In this document: one piece after another, positions 1-8,023 of the stretch
Position numbering within the stretch: position 1 is the first letter of the stretch
How the letters are laid out: each line of letters starts with the position of its first letter
DNA from: a virus
DNA: 24,981 bases
Direction: 5' to 3' (one strand)
IMG/VR virus record: IMGVR_UViG_3300031565_000338
Coordinates: 1 to 24,981 of that record
The notes under the pieces: model-generated
Seen by the model: only the letters and a program-made list of their open reading frames with translations
Told to the model about the DNA's origin: nothing
Database searches by the model: none
Program-made: the position numbers and the translations under genes

Positions 1-199
1 TATCTTCCCTGTATATATTCTGTCCTTTGACTTTACAATGACCATAAACTATCGGAAGGGCACTTTCTTCTGAGATGCGTATTTCATCTTCACGCACTTT
101 ATAGACCGGGGATAGTTTCTTTTTCTTAGGCTTACCAGTCAGCCATTTTGTTATTTTCCATCCGGCAGCCGCTAAAGTTGCAATCGTTGTTGGTTCCAT
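1..199 (-). CDS. Tail tip / host-specificity protein, N-terminal part only (J-like)
   Basis: Partial gene running off the left edge; 66 residues are visible. It starts with ATG at 199, 7 bases after the stop of the upstream tail-tip gene, with AGGAA about 11 bases upstream. After a short hydrophobic start and a KPKKKK stretch comes a segment containing ALPIVYGHCKVKGQNI. This resembles the 'PIVYG..rV.G' opening of central tail hub and host-specificity proteins (lambda gpJ-like and gene-transfer-agent gp15-like). Its place as the last tail gene after the DUF2460 and DUF2163 proteins fits a receptor-contacting hub or fibre. The assignment rests on this short motif and on gene order, so the product is likely but not certain. 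Confidence 0.6.
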   Translation of the reverse strand, partial: MEPTTIATLAAAGWKITKWLTGKPKKKKLSPVYKVREDEIRISEESALPIVYGHCKVKGQNIYRED

Positions 200-206
200 C
201 TATATA

Positions 207-2021
207 TCAATTCCTATCTGGCTTTTGCGGTAACAATGCAAAGCCTCCCATATTTTGCCAATTATTAAATTTGAATCTGCAATCCTTAGAGTTTTTATTA
301 CACCCACGTTTTATTGTATATGTATCAGTATCCGAAGGTGTATCATCAAGGGGTATGTAAACCTCTACTTTACCCGAAGCGGAAACGGAATCTTTTACTA
401 ATCTCTTCTGACCATCACAAGCACCCGATGTAAATTCTATTGTTCCGTAGTTCCAATAATCGTCAGACTCGGTTCTATTAGTTGTATCAAATATTACAGA
501 TGTTGAACAGCCCACAGTGGCTTCCCCATTAGTTTCTTCTGTGATGTCATTTATTAATTGTCGATTTGCTTTTGTTAATGTTGCTTCAAATATTCTAATA
601 TCCGAAAGAGCCAAATTTCCATAAGTAGCTAAACATCTAAAAAAATCCAGATCGTCAACTGCAAAAATAGTTTGTACATTGATTATAATATTACATCGTG
701 CGGTTGATGTTAGTGTTGCCGTATATTCATTATTTATATAAGTATAAGAACCGACAAATCCATGTGCTGTTACTATAGAACTATCAATACTTACAGAATG
801 AGCACCACCAGAATCAAAAGATATAATCGTTTCATTTGCAGAATGAGGATTAACCCAGAGAGATACAGCCTTTAAACTTGCGCTAATATCACCTATATCA
901 ACATAATCATCCGTACCGTCGGCTTCCATTTCCTCATCTTCAATCTCAAAACGACCTTCTGAGTATGTTGGTATGTGACATATTCTACCATGATTATCAT
1001 TCCCACTTACATCTGCGGTCTGAATTTCTTTTACCGAAACATCGTCAACATAGAAAGACTTGCCGGCATTTGCTGCACTGGTTGGGTGAACATAAACCCG
1101 GATAGTTGTTGATGTTGCATCTACCGTACGAATCCCAGTTAATTTGACCCAACTGCCGTTTGAAAATAATACAGGAGTGAAATCACCATTAAAGAAGAGA
1201 TAAAAATTTGATGCTGCTAAATCTAAACCTCTTACCCAAGCAGTAACTTTATATGTTTTACCGATTGTAAGCCCTGATATTGTTTGTCGTATCCCTCCCG
1301 ATGTTCCGCTTCCATCTAAGGTAATCTTTCTTGAATATGTTCCGCCATGAGCTTGCTCTGAACTTTGTACATTAGCGGCTGGCGATCCATCATCTGTCCA
1401 ATCACCGTCAAATTCCATAGTACCATTTCTTACAAGCTCATCTCCATAAATTTCATGTGCTTTGTCAAGAGGCCACCATCCCACAAGATTATCAACAGGC
1501 CCGGAAAATCTGTTACATTCCTTACTTCCAAATATATGAGGACAATTCCCTTGATACATACGTTTAGGAATATTCTGATTAATTTTATACATAGGTGAAT
1601 AAACCATTATACCAAATGTATTTTCATCAATCACAGGCGCACCCAGATAGCCCTTGAATACTATCATATAATTACTTGCTGAAGCCAGGTAACCGGCAAA
1701 CACACGTTTTATTGTAAGTTTTTTGTTTTGAAATGTGTATGTGCGGAGAAGATAATTAGGACTATCTGTGTCGGCAGGATTAGCATTGTCAAACGTAATA
1801 TTAACCCTGTCAACCTCATTTGTCATTGTGTTAAGAATCTTACTGAATTTTATACCCCATGCTTTATAAGTATTCCCGCCAGCAGTAGGGAAATTAACAT
1901 CTTCATTATTATCGGTATAATATTTTGTCAGTCCGTCAAGTTCTATCTCTATTAAATAATGAGGTTGGTTTGTTGAACTCTGAGCAACTGTTTCTATTGT
2001 AGCTGATAATGTTTTCGGCAT
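207..2021 (-). CDS. Tail-tip hub protein, DUF2163/BR0599 family, with inserted LamG and carbohydrate-binding-type domains
   Basis: 604 residues; start ATG at 2021 shares one base with the preceding TAA, with GAGG 7 bases upstream. Residues 1-170 match the DUF2163 N-terminal fold, and residues about 500-600 match the phage BR0599 C-terminal region, ending in GCNKNSKDCRFKFNN...GGF. Family-type cysteine pairs are visible at C160/C169 and C574/C581. Gene-transfer-agent gp13 relatives are roughly half this length. The extra 320 residues (about 175-495) are an insertion. It opens like LamG (NLVGWWPLD), is interrupted at about 192-335 by a CBM_4_9-like unit (NGTMEF...W, ITLDGS, FYVDDVSVKEI), then resumes LamG (SGNDNHG, ADGTDDYVDIGD, SDIRIF). 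The family forms the hub below the tail tube; the inserted lectin-like domains suggest binding of surface sugars (inference). Confidence 0.8.
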   Translation of the reverse strand: MPKTLSATIETVAQSSTNQPHYLIEIELDGLTKYYTDNNEDVNFPTAGGNTYKAWGIKFSKILNTMTNEVDRVNITFDNANPADTDSPNYLLRTYTFQNKKLTIKRVFAGYLASASNYMIVFKGYLGAPVIDENTFGIMVYSPMYKINQNIPKRMYQGNCPHIFGSKECNRFSGPVDNLVGWWPLDKAHEIYGDELVRNGTMEFDGDWTDDGSPAANVQSSEQAHGGTYSRKITLDGSGTSGGIRQTISGLTIGKTYKVTAWVRGLDLAASNFYLFFNGDFTPVLFSNGSWVKLTGIRTVDATSTTIRVYVHPTSAANAGKSFYVDDVSVKEIQTADVSGNDNHGRICHIPTYSEGRFEIEDEEMEADGTDDYVDIGDISASLKAVSLWVNPHSANETIISFDSGGAHSVSIDSSIVTAHGFVGSYTYINNEYTATLTSTARCNIIINVQTIFAVDDLDFFRCLATYGNLALSDIRIFEATLTKANRQLINDITEETNGEATVGCSTSVIFDTTNRTESDDYWNYGTIEFTSGACDGQKRLVKDSVSASGKVEVYIPLDDTPSDTDTYTIKRGCNKNSKDCRFKFNNWQNMGGFALLPQKPDRN

Positions 2022-2605
2022 TATATCACCTCTATAAGCTCAACACTTCTGATTTCGCCCACGTCTTTATAGATAAAATTATTCTCAAAATAATCATCAT
2101 TGAATCTTGTGAAGTATGTGCAATAGGCTGTCAAGGCAACGACCCCGCTTTCTGTCGCAGCCCATGAGCCTGTCGGGACGGAAAGTGTCGCAGCCGTCAC
2201 GGCGGATACAGAAAAAGTTCCATCATTGCCCGCTCCCGAACCGCTAACTCTTACATATAAATCTGTGTTGAACCCCTTTTTAACCCATCCGCTCTGGCTG
2301 TCAACTATTGAATCAGTTCCGGCACCGCCGACAACCATTGTTAGCCGAGTTCCTTTTATCATTTGCATAAAATTGGGGAAATAAAAAGATGTATATGCAC
2401 CGTAGAGTCCATCAAAGAATACCCTTATTTCATCTATAACCGTATCAGTAAGAGCTTCAAAAGAAAGTATAAATCTGTGTTTTTTACGACTCCATTTCTT
2501 TCGTCTCTGTTCTTTGCCGGATTCAAATTCTGATACTATAGTATTCCATTCAGTAGCGAATTTTGCTACATCTTGTGGAACCCAATTTATATTCCAGTTA
2601 GCCAT
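2021..2605 (-). CDS. Distal tail protein candidate, DUF2460-like
   Basis: 194 residues. It starts at ATG 2605, 2 bases after the tape-measure stop. The opening (WVPQDVAKFATEWNTIVSEFESGKEQRR...) and the F...L...DTVIDEIRVFFDGLYGAYTSFYFPN segment look like DUF2460 / gene-transfer-agent gp12 distal tail proteins, and the end (TRFNDDYFENNF...IRSVELIEVI) matches the usual 'vRF.dD.fe..f' finish. These proteins form the ring between tail tube and hub. Residues of roughly 95-155 (GGAGTDSIVDSQSGWVKKGF ... VPTGSWAATESG) look like a small extra beta-domain spliced into the middle. Position directly after the tape measure and before a DUF2163 gene supports the call, as this is the gene-transfer-agent order. 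Confidence 0.72.
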   Translation of the reverse strand: MANWNINWVPQDVAKFATEWNTIVSEFESGKEQRRKKWSRKKHRFILSFEALTDTVIDEIRVFFDGLYGAYTSFYFPNFMQMIKGTRLTMVVGGAGTDSIVDSQSGWVKKGFNTDLYVRVSGSGAGNDGTFSVSAVTAATLSVPTGSWAATESGVVALTAYCTYFTRFNDDYFENNFIYKDVGEIRSVELIEVI

Positions 2606-2607
2606 AT

Positions 2608-4371
2608 TTATTTACCTAATAATCCGTTCCTATCCATATTTTCGTAAACTATACCTACTATTGCATCAGCACTCGGACCGTCAACTTTTACATAAACATC
2701 ACCACCATGTGCTGCCTTTCCAACTTTAGGTATTACTTCTGCGGCAGGCGTTGTTTTCTTACCCAATCCTATTAATGATAGTCCTGTTTCGATAGCTTCA
2801 CCGAAAAAATTCTTACTCTCAAATGTGCGTTCATAAAGACGTTCAGCAACCATATCAGAAATCATACGAGCATAAGAATTGTATACATCCATAAACATAT
2901 TTTTCATGAAGTTTCCGAATGACATACCGCCTCGCATCATGTTTTCCATAGTATATGACCATGAGGACTGCATATTCCATGAAAGTGTTTGCCACTGACT
3001 TGAAATTTCCTGTGTTGCGGTTTTTGTGGCTGTTTGTAAGCCGAGTAACTGGCTTTCATAAGTTCTTTTCATTCCCATACCGGCACCGGGGAATCCACCA
3101 AGTCTGGGATATGCCATTGTTGCAGCTTTTGGAATCATCGGAGCCTTGCCAAAATAATATGGAATTGATGTTATAGCTCCTTGCCCCTCTTGTTTTTCAG
3201 GTGTCCATGTACCTTTATGAATTGCTGGCATTCTCGCATAAGCTTCTTTTCTCATTTGAGTAATTCTTTTTTTCTGTGCTTCATAAGCACTCATTAATGC
3301 GTTTTGGTGTGCTGTATCTCCGCCCCAAGAAGGTAATTTTGTACCATATCTTGTTTTTACTCCATACTGAGCAAATTCTTTCTGCCAATTAGTTATCCCA
3401 TATTTACTATAAAGATTTCCTATAAGTTTCCATCCCTCAATTGCTGCTAAAATAGCTTTCGAGGCTGTTTCTATTGCTTTAAAAACGGAAATTATATCAT
3501 CCTTATGACTCCATATTTTTTCCAATCCACCGACAACCTTATCGGAAAATGTTTGAGCAAGAGCGTTAAACGCACCGGATGTTTTCATTTCATTTATTTT
3601 ATCAATAAGTAATTGAACTTTATCTTTTAAATATTTGAATACACCGGCTTCCATAACCGCAATCTTGAATAAATCCCATGCATCTTGAATCATTGACATT
3701 AAACCTGACCAAGTTGTCGCAAGTTTTGCTGTCGCTCCCCTGAATTGACTATCTAATTTTGTCCAAGCTTGCATTATCATACGCCTTGTTTCTTCTGCCG
3801 TATATGCAACTCCGGCTTTAAAACCAAGCATAGTAGAGACACCTTTATCCCGGAACATATCGGCAGCAGCAGCGCCGGCTGAATACATTCGGATAATTTG
3901 ACTTGTCGTATCTCTAAATGTCATTTTATAAGCAGCAGCAAGATCGCCAATCATAGGCACCCATTCTTTAATTTCATTGACACCGCCCCTCATAACACCG
4001 GCAAGAGATGTCACCGATTCCATTATTTCCATGAATTTAAAAGGAACTCTTGCTGCATATTTTTGCATTTCTTGAAATAAACGATTACCTTCAGCCTGCG
4101 AACGAAGCAACGTACTTAAAATTATCATATATTGTTCTGCTGCATCAGCAGCCCCTATAAATGGTTTTATAACCCATCTATTCAAGGCGTATGCTGTGGC
4201 TACTGCAAAGGCTGTAATAGCCAAGGCAGCCCTTTTGAGATTGATGCTGTCAAATTTCTTTTGCACCTTCTGAGCAAAAGTCTGCGTTGTCTTATGCGCC
4301 TTCTTTATTTTTAAATCATAGTCTTTGTCTCTTAAAGTCAAGGCTATATATATTTCAGATAACTTTGCCAT
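2608..4371 (-). CDS. Tape measure protein
   Basis: 587 residues, ATG at 4371, overlapping the end of the frameshifted chaperone frame by 17 bases. The N-terminus is helical and basic, residues about 47-75 are hydrophobic, and much of the rest is helical and alanine-rich. The part around residues 460-530 (NMQSSWSYTMENMMRGG, FGNFMKNMFMDV, YNSYARMISDMVAERLYERTF) resembles the lambda-type tape measure C-terminal domain. Tape measure proteins span the tail lumen, set tail length and enter the host envelope at ejection. At the usual ~0.15 nm per residue this length implies a rather short tail of about 90 nm (inference). Position after the frameshifted chaperone pair is diagnostic. There is no clear Shine-Dalgarno, so it is probably translationally coupled to the gene before it. 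Confidence 0.88.
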   Translation of the reverse strand: MAKLSEIYIALTLRDKDYDLKIKKAHKTTQTFAQKVQKKFDSINLKRAALAITAFAVATAYALNRWVIKPFIGAADAAEQYMIILSTLLRSQAEGNRLFQEMQKYAARVPFKFMEIMESVTSLAGVMRGGVNEIKEWVPMIGDLAAAYKMTFRDTTSQIIRMYSAGAAAADMFRDKGVSTMLGFKAGVAYTAEETRRMIMQAWTKLDSQFRGATAKLATTWSGLMSMIQDAWDLFKIAVMEAGVFKYLKDKVQLLIDKINEMKTSGAFNALAQTFSDKVVGGLEKIWSHKDDIISVFKAIETASKAILAAIEGWKLIGNLYSKYGITNWQKEFAQYGVKTRYGTKLPSWGGDTAHQNALMSAYEAQKKRITQMRKEAYARMPAIHKGTWTPEKQEGQGAITSIPYYFGKAPMIPKAATMAYPRLGGFPGAGMGMKRTYESQLLGLQTATKTATQEISSQWQTLSWNMQSSWSYTMENMMRGGMSFGNFMKNMFMDVYNSYARMISDMVAERLYERTFESKNFFGEAIETGLSLIGLGKKTTPAAEVIPKVGKAAHGGDVYVKVDGPSADAIVGIVYENMDRNGLLGK

Positions 4372-5082
4372 TTTCTATAGTCTCTTTTATAATATGTCGT
4401 GCCATTAAAACTACTCTTTTAAAACATTCAAGTTGATTTTCAATACTGAATAAATCCATAACTATTTTAAGTGATGCAAAATTTATATCAATCGGATCAC
4501 CCATACCCGAAACTATCATCTGATTACAAACTATTGCATATATCTCAAATGCCTCTTTGTTTTCAGGCATTATTTCAGGCATACATTTTTCACAAGGTGG
4601 TTCTTTTCTTTTAGCCACGAATACGGCTTTACATTTGTCACAGGGTGTTTTTTTATAAAGCCACTCTGCGACTTCAATCAGTTTTTTGTTTCAGTCTCCT
4701 CTTTTGCTTTTATTATCTCCGGTATGCTATCAATTTTATCGGAAACAAATTCCATTAATTGTGGGTGTTCACCCATAATCATTGCTTTGTTTTCCGGTGT
4801 ACATTCGATAGGATCCTCGTTGTCATCCTCTAACCCTGTCCACTCCACAATGCAATAATCAGCTACTAATATTTCCTTAAGTTTTTCATCATAAAGAATA
4901 TCCTTATAGGGAATACCGCCCTTTGCGAGCATGATTTTTTCCTTTAATAGTGTTTTTGCATTGATTCTTTTTAGAGCAGAAGCATTTAATGGGCGTACCG
5001 TTATACCGCTTTTACTATCTGCCATTTCACCCGGCCACGGGAAAAATACACCGGGGTTCATATCCTTGAGATTTATTTTCAT
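4355..5082 (-). CDS. Tail assembly chaperone, long form made by -1 ribosomal frameshift (gpGT-like)
   Basis: Join of the frame starting at ATG 5082 with the -1 frame entered at 4681, read to the stop at 4355-4357; 242 residues. I traced the frames directly: the 0 frame reads ACA AAA AAC TGA, and slipping back one base on A AAA AAC gives ...AAA AAA CTG ATT GAA and stays open to 4355. The extension has two CxxC pairs (TPCDKC and PPCEKC) that could bind zinc. It then has a region (PENKEAFEIYAIV, MIVSGMGDPIDINFASLKIVMD) resembling DUF1799-type phage proteins. As in lambda gpG/gpGT, the long form would link the tape measure to the tube protein during tail assembly. Without frameshifting the downstream frame could only start at GTG 4618, which would cut off the first CxxC pair. 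Confidence 0.88.
4678..5082 (-). CDS. Tail assembly chaperone, short form (gpG-like)
   Basis: 134 residues. ATG at 5082 is chosen over the upstream TTG because GGAGG lies 6 bases before it. The protein is acidic toward its end and has no recognised enzyme motif. Its role is inferred from position between the tail tube and tape measure genes and from the frameshift site at its 3' end. Such proteins coat the tape measure before tube polymerisation and are absent from the mature virion. It ends at TGA 4678-4680 directly after the slippery heptamer, so most ribosomes would make this form. Confidence 0.85.
   Translation of the reverse strand: MKINLKDMNPGVFFPWPGEMADSKSGITVRPLNASALKRINAKTLLKEKIMLAKGGIPYKDILYDEKLKEILVADYCIVEWTGLEDDNEDPIECTPENKAMIMGEHPQLMEFVSDKIDSIPEIIKAKEETETKN
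4681..4701 (-). promoter_or_regulatory. Programmed -1 frameshift site
   Basis: Slippery heptamer A AAA AAC at 4687-4681, in the correct phase for simultaneous -1 slippage and immediately followed by the 0-frame stop TGA. An SD-like GAGGAG (4701-4696) lies 8 bases upstream, the arrangement known to stimulate -1 shifting in bacterial dnaX. A weak downstream stem (CAG.GTG with CAC.CTG, one mismatch, long loop) can be drawn within about 45 bases but is not convincing on its own. Confidence 0.88.
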
Positions 5083-5094
5083 TATCAACCTCCA

Positions 5095-5514
5095 TTATGC
5101 AAGTTTATCGAGATAACCATCACGAACACGCATCGTAAAACCAATTTCAGCCACTCCGTTTGCATCGACACTCGGCCCGTCAACACTTTCAACAAAAATA
5201 GATGCCGCCGGACTTGTGGACGGTCCCCAATAACCTGATGAACTATAATAAAGTTTTAAACCGGCAACTGCTGTATCATCAATACAATTTGCTATCACTG
5301 TAGCAACCGGAGTTGCAGCACTATCATAATAACCATGAATTGTTATCGAACCACCATTAAGCGCCCCCCTAAAAAAGGTCTTGTTTTCATCCTGAAAAGC
5401 ATTACCTTTTTCAATGATATCCCTTGTTAGACCGGAATAATTCCATGTAGCCATTTGGAATAAAGTTCCTGACGTAACAACAACCTTACAATCTATTCCA
5501 CCTGTAACTCCCAT
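5095..5514 (-). CDS. Major tail tube protein
   Basis: 139 residues, ATG at 5514 with AAAGGA upstream. The pattern of short beta-strands (ATWNYSGLTRDIIEKGN, GSITIHGYYDSA, LYYSSSGYWGPS, AEIGFTMRVRDG) fits the siphovirus tail tube fold. The gene sits between the DUF3168 tail-completion protein and the tail assembly chaperone, the standard place for the tube protein. Six-fold rings of this protein would form the tail lumen around the tape measure. Length is typical of the shorter members of the family. Confidence 0.8.
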   Translation of the reverse strand: MGVTGGIDCKVVVTSGTLFQMATWNYSGLTRDIIEKGNAFQDENKTFFRGALNGGSITIHGYYDSAATPVATVIANCIDDTAVAGLKLYYSSSGYWGPSTSPAASIFVESVDGPSVDANGVAEIGFTMRVRDGYLDKLA

Positions 5515-5530
5515 TTTACTATCCTTTCAT

Positions 5531-5920
5531 TTAATTTTTTGTCATAAATACTTTGTATCTAACTGTACATTGCCAGACATTTTCAACACCTGAATCTGGC
5601 ATAAAAACAACTTCTCTTTTCATTTCTACAAATGCATATCCTGTAATTGTCAAATTACACCCATGGTAAACAGCATCAAGTGCTGTATAAGCAGCAGTAA
5701 CTTCAGCCCAATCATCACAGAATAAATTAAACTGGATAATGATTTCTTCATTCTGGCTGCCAAGTTTTAAATTGGATGTTGCCGTTATAAGTTCATAAAT
5801 ACCGTATGGAAGTTTTGTTCCCTGTTTTGCCTGTGCGGGTTGCAAACTTGTTATTGCTTTTTTTAATGTGGCATCCCCACTATATTTTGTATATATGGCA
5901 TCAAATAAACTATCTATCAT
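5531..5920 (-). CDS. Tail completion protein, DUF3168 family
   Basis: 129 residues; its ATG overlaps the stop of the gene before it (ATGA). The sequence shows DUF3168 features: an N-terminal helix (IDSLFDAIYTKY), a central P.GIYELI segment, and a strand-rich C-terminus ending WQCTVRYKVFM. SPP1 gp17-like members of this family cap the head-proximal end of the tail and join it to the connector. Position after the HK97 gp10-like gene and before the tube protein agrees. Confidence 0.85.
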   Translation of the reverse strand: MIDSLFDAIYTKYSGDATLKKAITSLQPAQAKQGTKLPYGIYELITATSNLKLGSQNEEIIIQFNLFCDDWAEVTAAYTALDAVYHGCNLTITGYAFVEMKREVVFMPDSGVENVWQCTVRYKVFMTKN

Positions 5921-6231
5921 TCAAAAGCCCCTTTTGCAATAACCCTTAATTCATTCTGGCTTGTTTCCGTTGCGATAGAGAGCCATGGGAAAGCACGCAT
6001 TTTTATAGTGCCTGTTTCAAGCAATCTCCCAACAAAATAATTCGTTCCTACTCTTGCCTCATCGCCTTCTATTTCATATCTTATTGACTCACTTGTATCA
6101 CCAGAACGCTTATGCACGATTTCTTTTGCCCGCTCAACTAATAATTCAGACATATTTACAAGAGCTTCTCTTTTTGCCCTATTTTTTGCTTTCAATATTT
6201 CTCTTGAATAATCTTTTACTATCGCTTTCAT
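5917..6231 (-). CDS. HK97 gp10-like neck / tail completion protein
   Basis: 104 residues, starting in a 4-base ATGA overlap with the adaptor gene. A basic N-terminal helix leads into RSGDTSESIRYEIEGDEARVGTNYF and then LETGTIKMRAFPWL, the signature of HK97 gp10-type proteins ('r.GtL..si', 'G....YA...E.Gt....P.p.l'). It is somewhat shorter than most members. Expected role: neck component joining head connector and tail tube. Confidence 0.87.
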   Translation of the reverse strand: MKAIVKDYSREILKAKNRAKREALVNMSELLVERAKEIVHKRSGDTSESIRYEIEGDEARVGTNYFVGRLLETGTIKMRAFPWLSIATETSQNELRVIAKGAFE

Positions 6232-6551
6232 TTGATTTCTTCACACATAAATATTAATTCTCTGTTCAATTCAATTGTATTAATAACAGATTTTATTTTA
6301 TAAATCCTGTCGCCCCATTTAATACGCCATGTACCGTCAATACTATTGCTGAAATACCGTATAGTGATTCGTGTTGTAACTTCTTCTTGAATCTGTTTTG
6401 CAGCAAGATATTCCCTGCCCGTCAATGGTTCAATAGCTGCAGGTACATTTTTTATTGTATCAACATAGGTTATTAATTCTTCACCACTTGAACCTGTTGT
6501 TGTTGTCGGCACCTGAAATATTATTGTATGCCTTAATTGTCCTGCTTGCAT
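6228..6551 (-). CDS. Head-tail adaptor (SPP1 gp16-like / HK97 gp7-type)
   Basis: 107 residues. The ATG at 6551 overlaps the connector gene by 19 bases. The opening AGQLRHTIIFQVPTTTT is the classic 'G.lrhrI.i...' of the phage head-tail adaptor (stopper) family, followed by A.IEPLTGREYLAAKQIQEEVTTRITIRY and W..RIKWGDRIYKI, which also match. It would bind below the portal/connector ring to close or gate the DNA channel. Confidence 0.88.
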   Translation of the reverse strand: MQAGQLRHTIIFQVPTTTTGSSGEELITYVDTIKNVPAAIEPLTGREYLAAKQIQEEVTTRITIRYFSNSIDGTWRIKWGDRIYKIKSVINTIELNRELIFMCEEIK

Positions 6552-7132
6552 GTGAATATCCTATATGGTATTGTTAGCCGTTCAATCGTATTAAGTTTTT
6601 GAATGCTTCTTATTGCAACAGTATCTTCACGGTTCTCATACATCTCGGCTATCATAACTTTCATAGCCTGTTTTATGTTTTCGGGGACATCTGATTGTTT
6701 AGTTCCGTACCCAGCAACAAATGTTGTTTTTATAGGATTATTGGTTGCGAGTGTAGTTGAAGGCCATATCTCCCCATAATTCAGTACAGCTCTTCCCGGC
6801 TCGCTTACCGTATCAACATCATAACAACTTGAGCTTAATGTTGCTGCTGTTCCTCCGCTGTCTGTATAAATAATACTTGTAACCGATATTAACGGAGGGC
6901 GTGGTATAAGCAAGGCATTACCATCGGGAAACCAATCGAGATAATACTCAAATGTTTGTTGCAATAACGCACGTTTTAATAAAACATCTTCCGTATATAC
7001 CGTAGCAGCTTTTATTAAACTTTTTAAATAAACATCCTGATCACTCTCATCAACATTTAGCCGTAAATGTTCTTTTGCTTCTTTGATAGTAACAGGTTCT
7101 ATAGTTGGAGCTGTATTTACTTTTAATTTCAT
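6533..7132 (-). CDS. Head-tail connector, gp6-like (phiE125 gp8 family type)
   Basis: 199 residues; start ATG 7132 shares one base with the previous TAA. The N-terminal part (EPVTIKEAKEHLRLNVDESDQDVYLKSLI, read in two pieces) is the canonical 'v.t..eak.hlr.d...dd..l..li..A' helix bundle of gp6-like connectors. The longer form, with a middle beta-part (IPRPPLISVTSIIYTDSGG, YDVDTVSEPGRAVLN, TTFVAGYG) and a C-terminal helix (PENIKQAMKVMIAEMYENRE), is that of the phiE125 gp8 type. It forms a ring under the portal. Confidence 0.9.
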   Translation of the reverse strand: MKLKVNTAPTIEPVTIKEAKEHLRLNVDESDQDVYLKSLIKAATVYTEDVLLKRALLQQTFEYYLDWFPDGNALLIPRPPLISVTSIIYTDSGGTAATLSSSCYDVDTVSEPGRAVLNYGEIWPSTTLATNNPIKTTFVAGYGTKQSDVPENIKQAMKVMIAEMYENREDTVAIRSIQKLNTIERLTIPYRIFTCKQDN

Positions 7133-7491
7133 TATAAATTCTCCACTGCATCAATTCTTCTATTAAATTCATTGTCAAGCCTTGTTCGTACAGTATTATC
7201 CAATGTTGCGCTAAAAGTTAAATCATAAGTACCGGTTGTAAGCGTAGCCGGATATTTCAAGTATACTGTTACAACATTGGAAGATAGGCTCGCACCTTTT
7301 ACCATTTCTGCAGTTGCATCCGTACCATCCTGGTCTTCTACTGTTACAGAAATACTTGCGATATTAGTTCCATAAGGGATAGCCCCATCATTCAAACTTG
7401 CTGTGCTGCATGGCTCAAATTCAAATCTATATGGCACATAATTATCGTTGGGTCTCAGGACGATTCTTTCACTACCTTTAATATCTGGCAT
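7132..7491 (-). CDS. Probable small virion protein, Ig-like beta fold
   Basis: 119 residues, strong Shine-Dalgarno GGGAGGG before ATG 7491. The predicted strands (NIASISVTVEDQDGT, NVVTVYLKYPATL, GTYDLTFSATLDN) suggest an immunoglobulin-like sandwich. It ends with a short charged helix (RLDNEFNRRIDAVEN). I do not recognise the family. It lies directly before the connector gene, so a head-associated or fibre-associated structural role is reasonable but is inferred only from context. Confidence 0.6.
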   Translation of the reverse strand: MPDIKGSERIVLRPNDNYVPYRFEFEPCSTASLNDGAIPYGTNIASISVTVEDQDGTDATAEMVKGASLSSNVVTVYLKYPATLTTGTYDLTFSATLDNTVRTRLDNEFNRRIDAVENL

Positions 7492-7506
7492 TATTTATCC
7501 CTCCCA

Positions 7507-8007
7507 TTATACGCCATCATCAGCACCTGAGAGCGTGTATGTTATTTTTAACAAATCATCATCTACACAATGCCGGACTGATGCAAATTTAGAACCGCAC
7601 CAGAGTACATCAGCAGCTACCGTACTTCCTTTTGTGGCAGCACTTACAATCGCAGCACCATAAATCGTGGCGTTGGCATTCATTGTGAATGTAGCCTTAT
7701 TCCCATTTGTAACTTCTTTTCCAGAAGCAGCGCCCTCTAAATATTCAGGTCGTGTCGCTTCATCATATTCGGTGTTTTCAGTATATTGAGGAGCTGCATG
7801 AGTATCGGCTGAAGCCGTTGTTGTATTCGTATCAAAAATACAAACATACCATGTAGGCTCATTATCGTCATGGAAAAGAGAATCGAGAGCTTTGTTTACA
7901 CCCTCATTTGTGGTTAAATTTTTGCCCTCTGTCTCGCCTATTAGTTTCCCATCTCTCCAATGCTCACAATTAAAAACACCACCAAATTTCATTCCACTTT
8001 TATTCAT
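7507..8007 (-). CDS. Conserved phage virion-type protein of unknown function
   Basis: 166 residues, AGGGGG about 10 bases before ATG 8007; Met6 is a possible alternative. The layout resembles an uncharacterised protein group often seen in phage structural regions: a 'G.f....wRDGKLI.E.EGKNL.TNEGVNKALDSLF' opening, a WYVCIFDTNTTTA strand, YDEATRPEYLEGAASGKEVTN, then ATFTMNANATIYGAAIVSAATKG. The end is a rich beta-strand region. Probably a surface or tail-associated protein. The function is not known to me. Confidence 0.65.
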   Translation of the reverse strand: MNKSGMKFGGVFNCEHWRDGKLIGETEGKNLTTNEGVNKALDSLFHDDNEPTWYVCIFDTNTTTASADTHAAPQYTENTEYDEATRPEYLEGAASGKEVTNGNKATFTMNANATIYGAAIVSAATKGSTVAADVLWCGSKFASVRHCVDDDLLKITYTLSGADDGV

Positions 8008-8023
8008 TATCTATAACCCCCTG

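Noticed and set aside
4355-4618. Independent 87-residue gene starting at GTG 4618.
   Set aside because: The frame continues upstream to the slippery heptamer, and starting at GTG removes the first CxxC pair; it is better explained as the frameshifted half of the chaperone.
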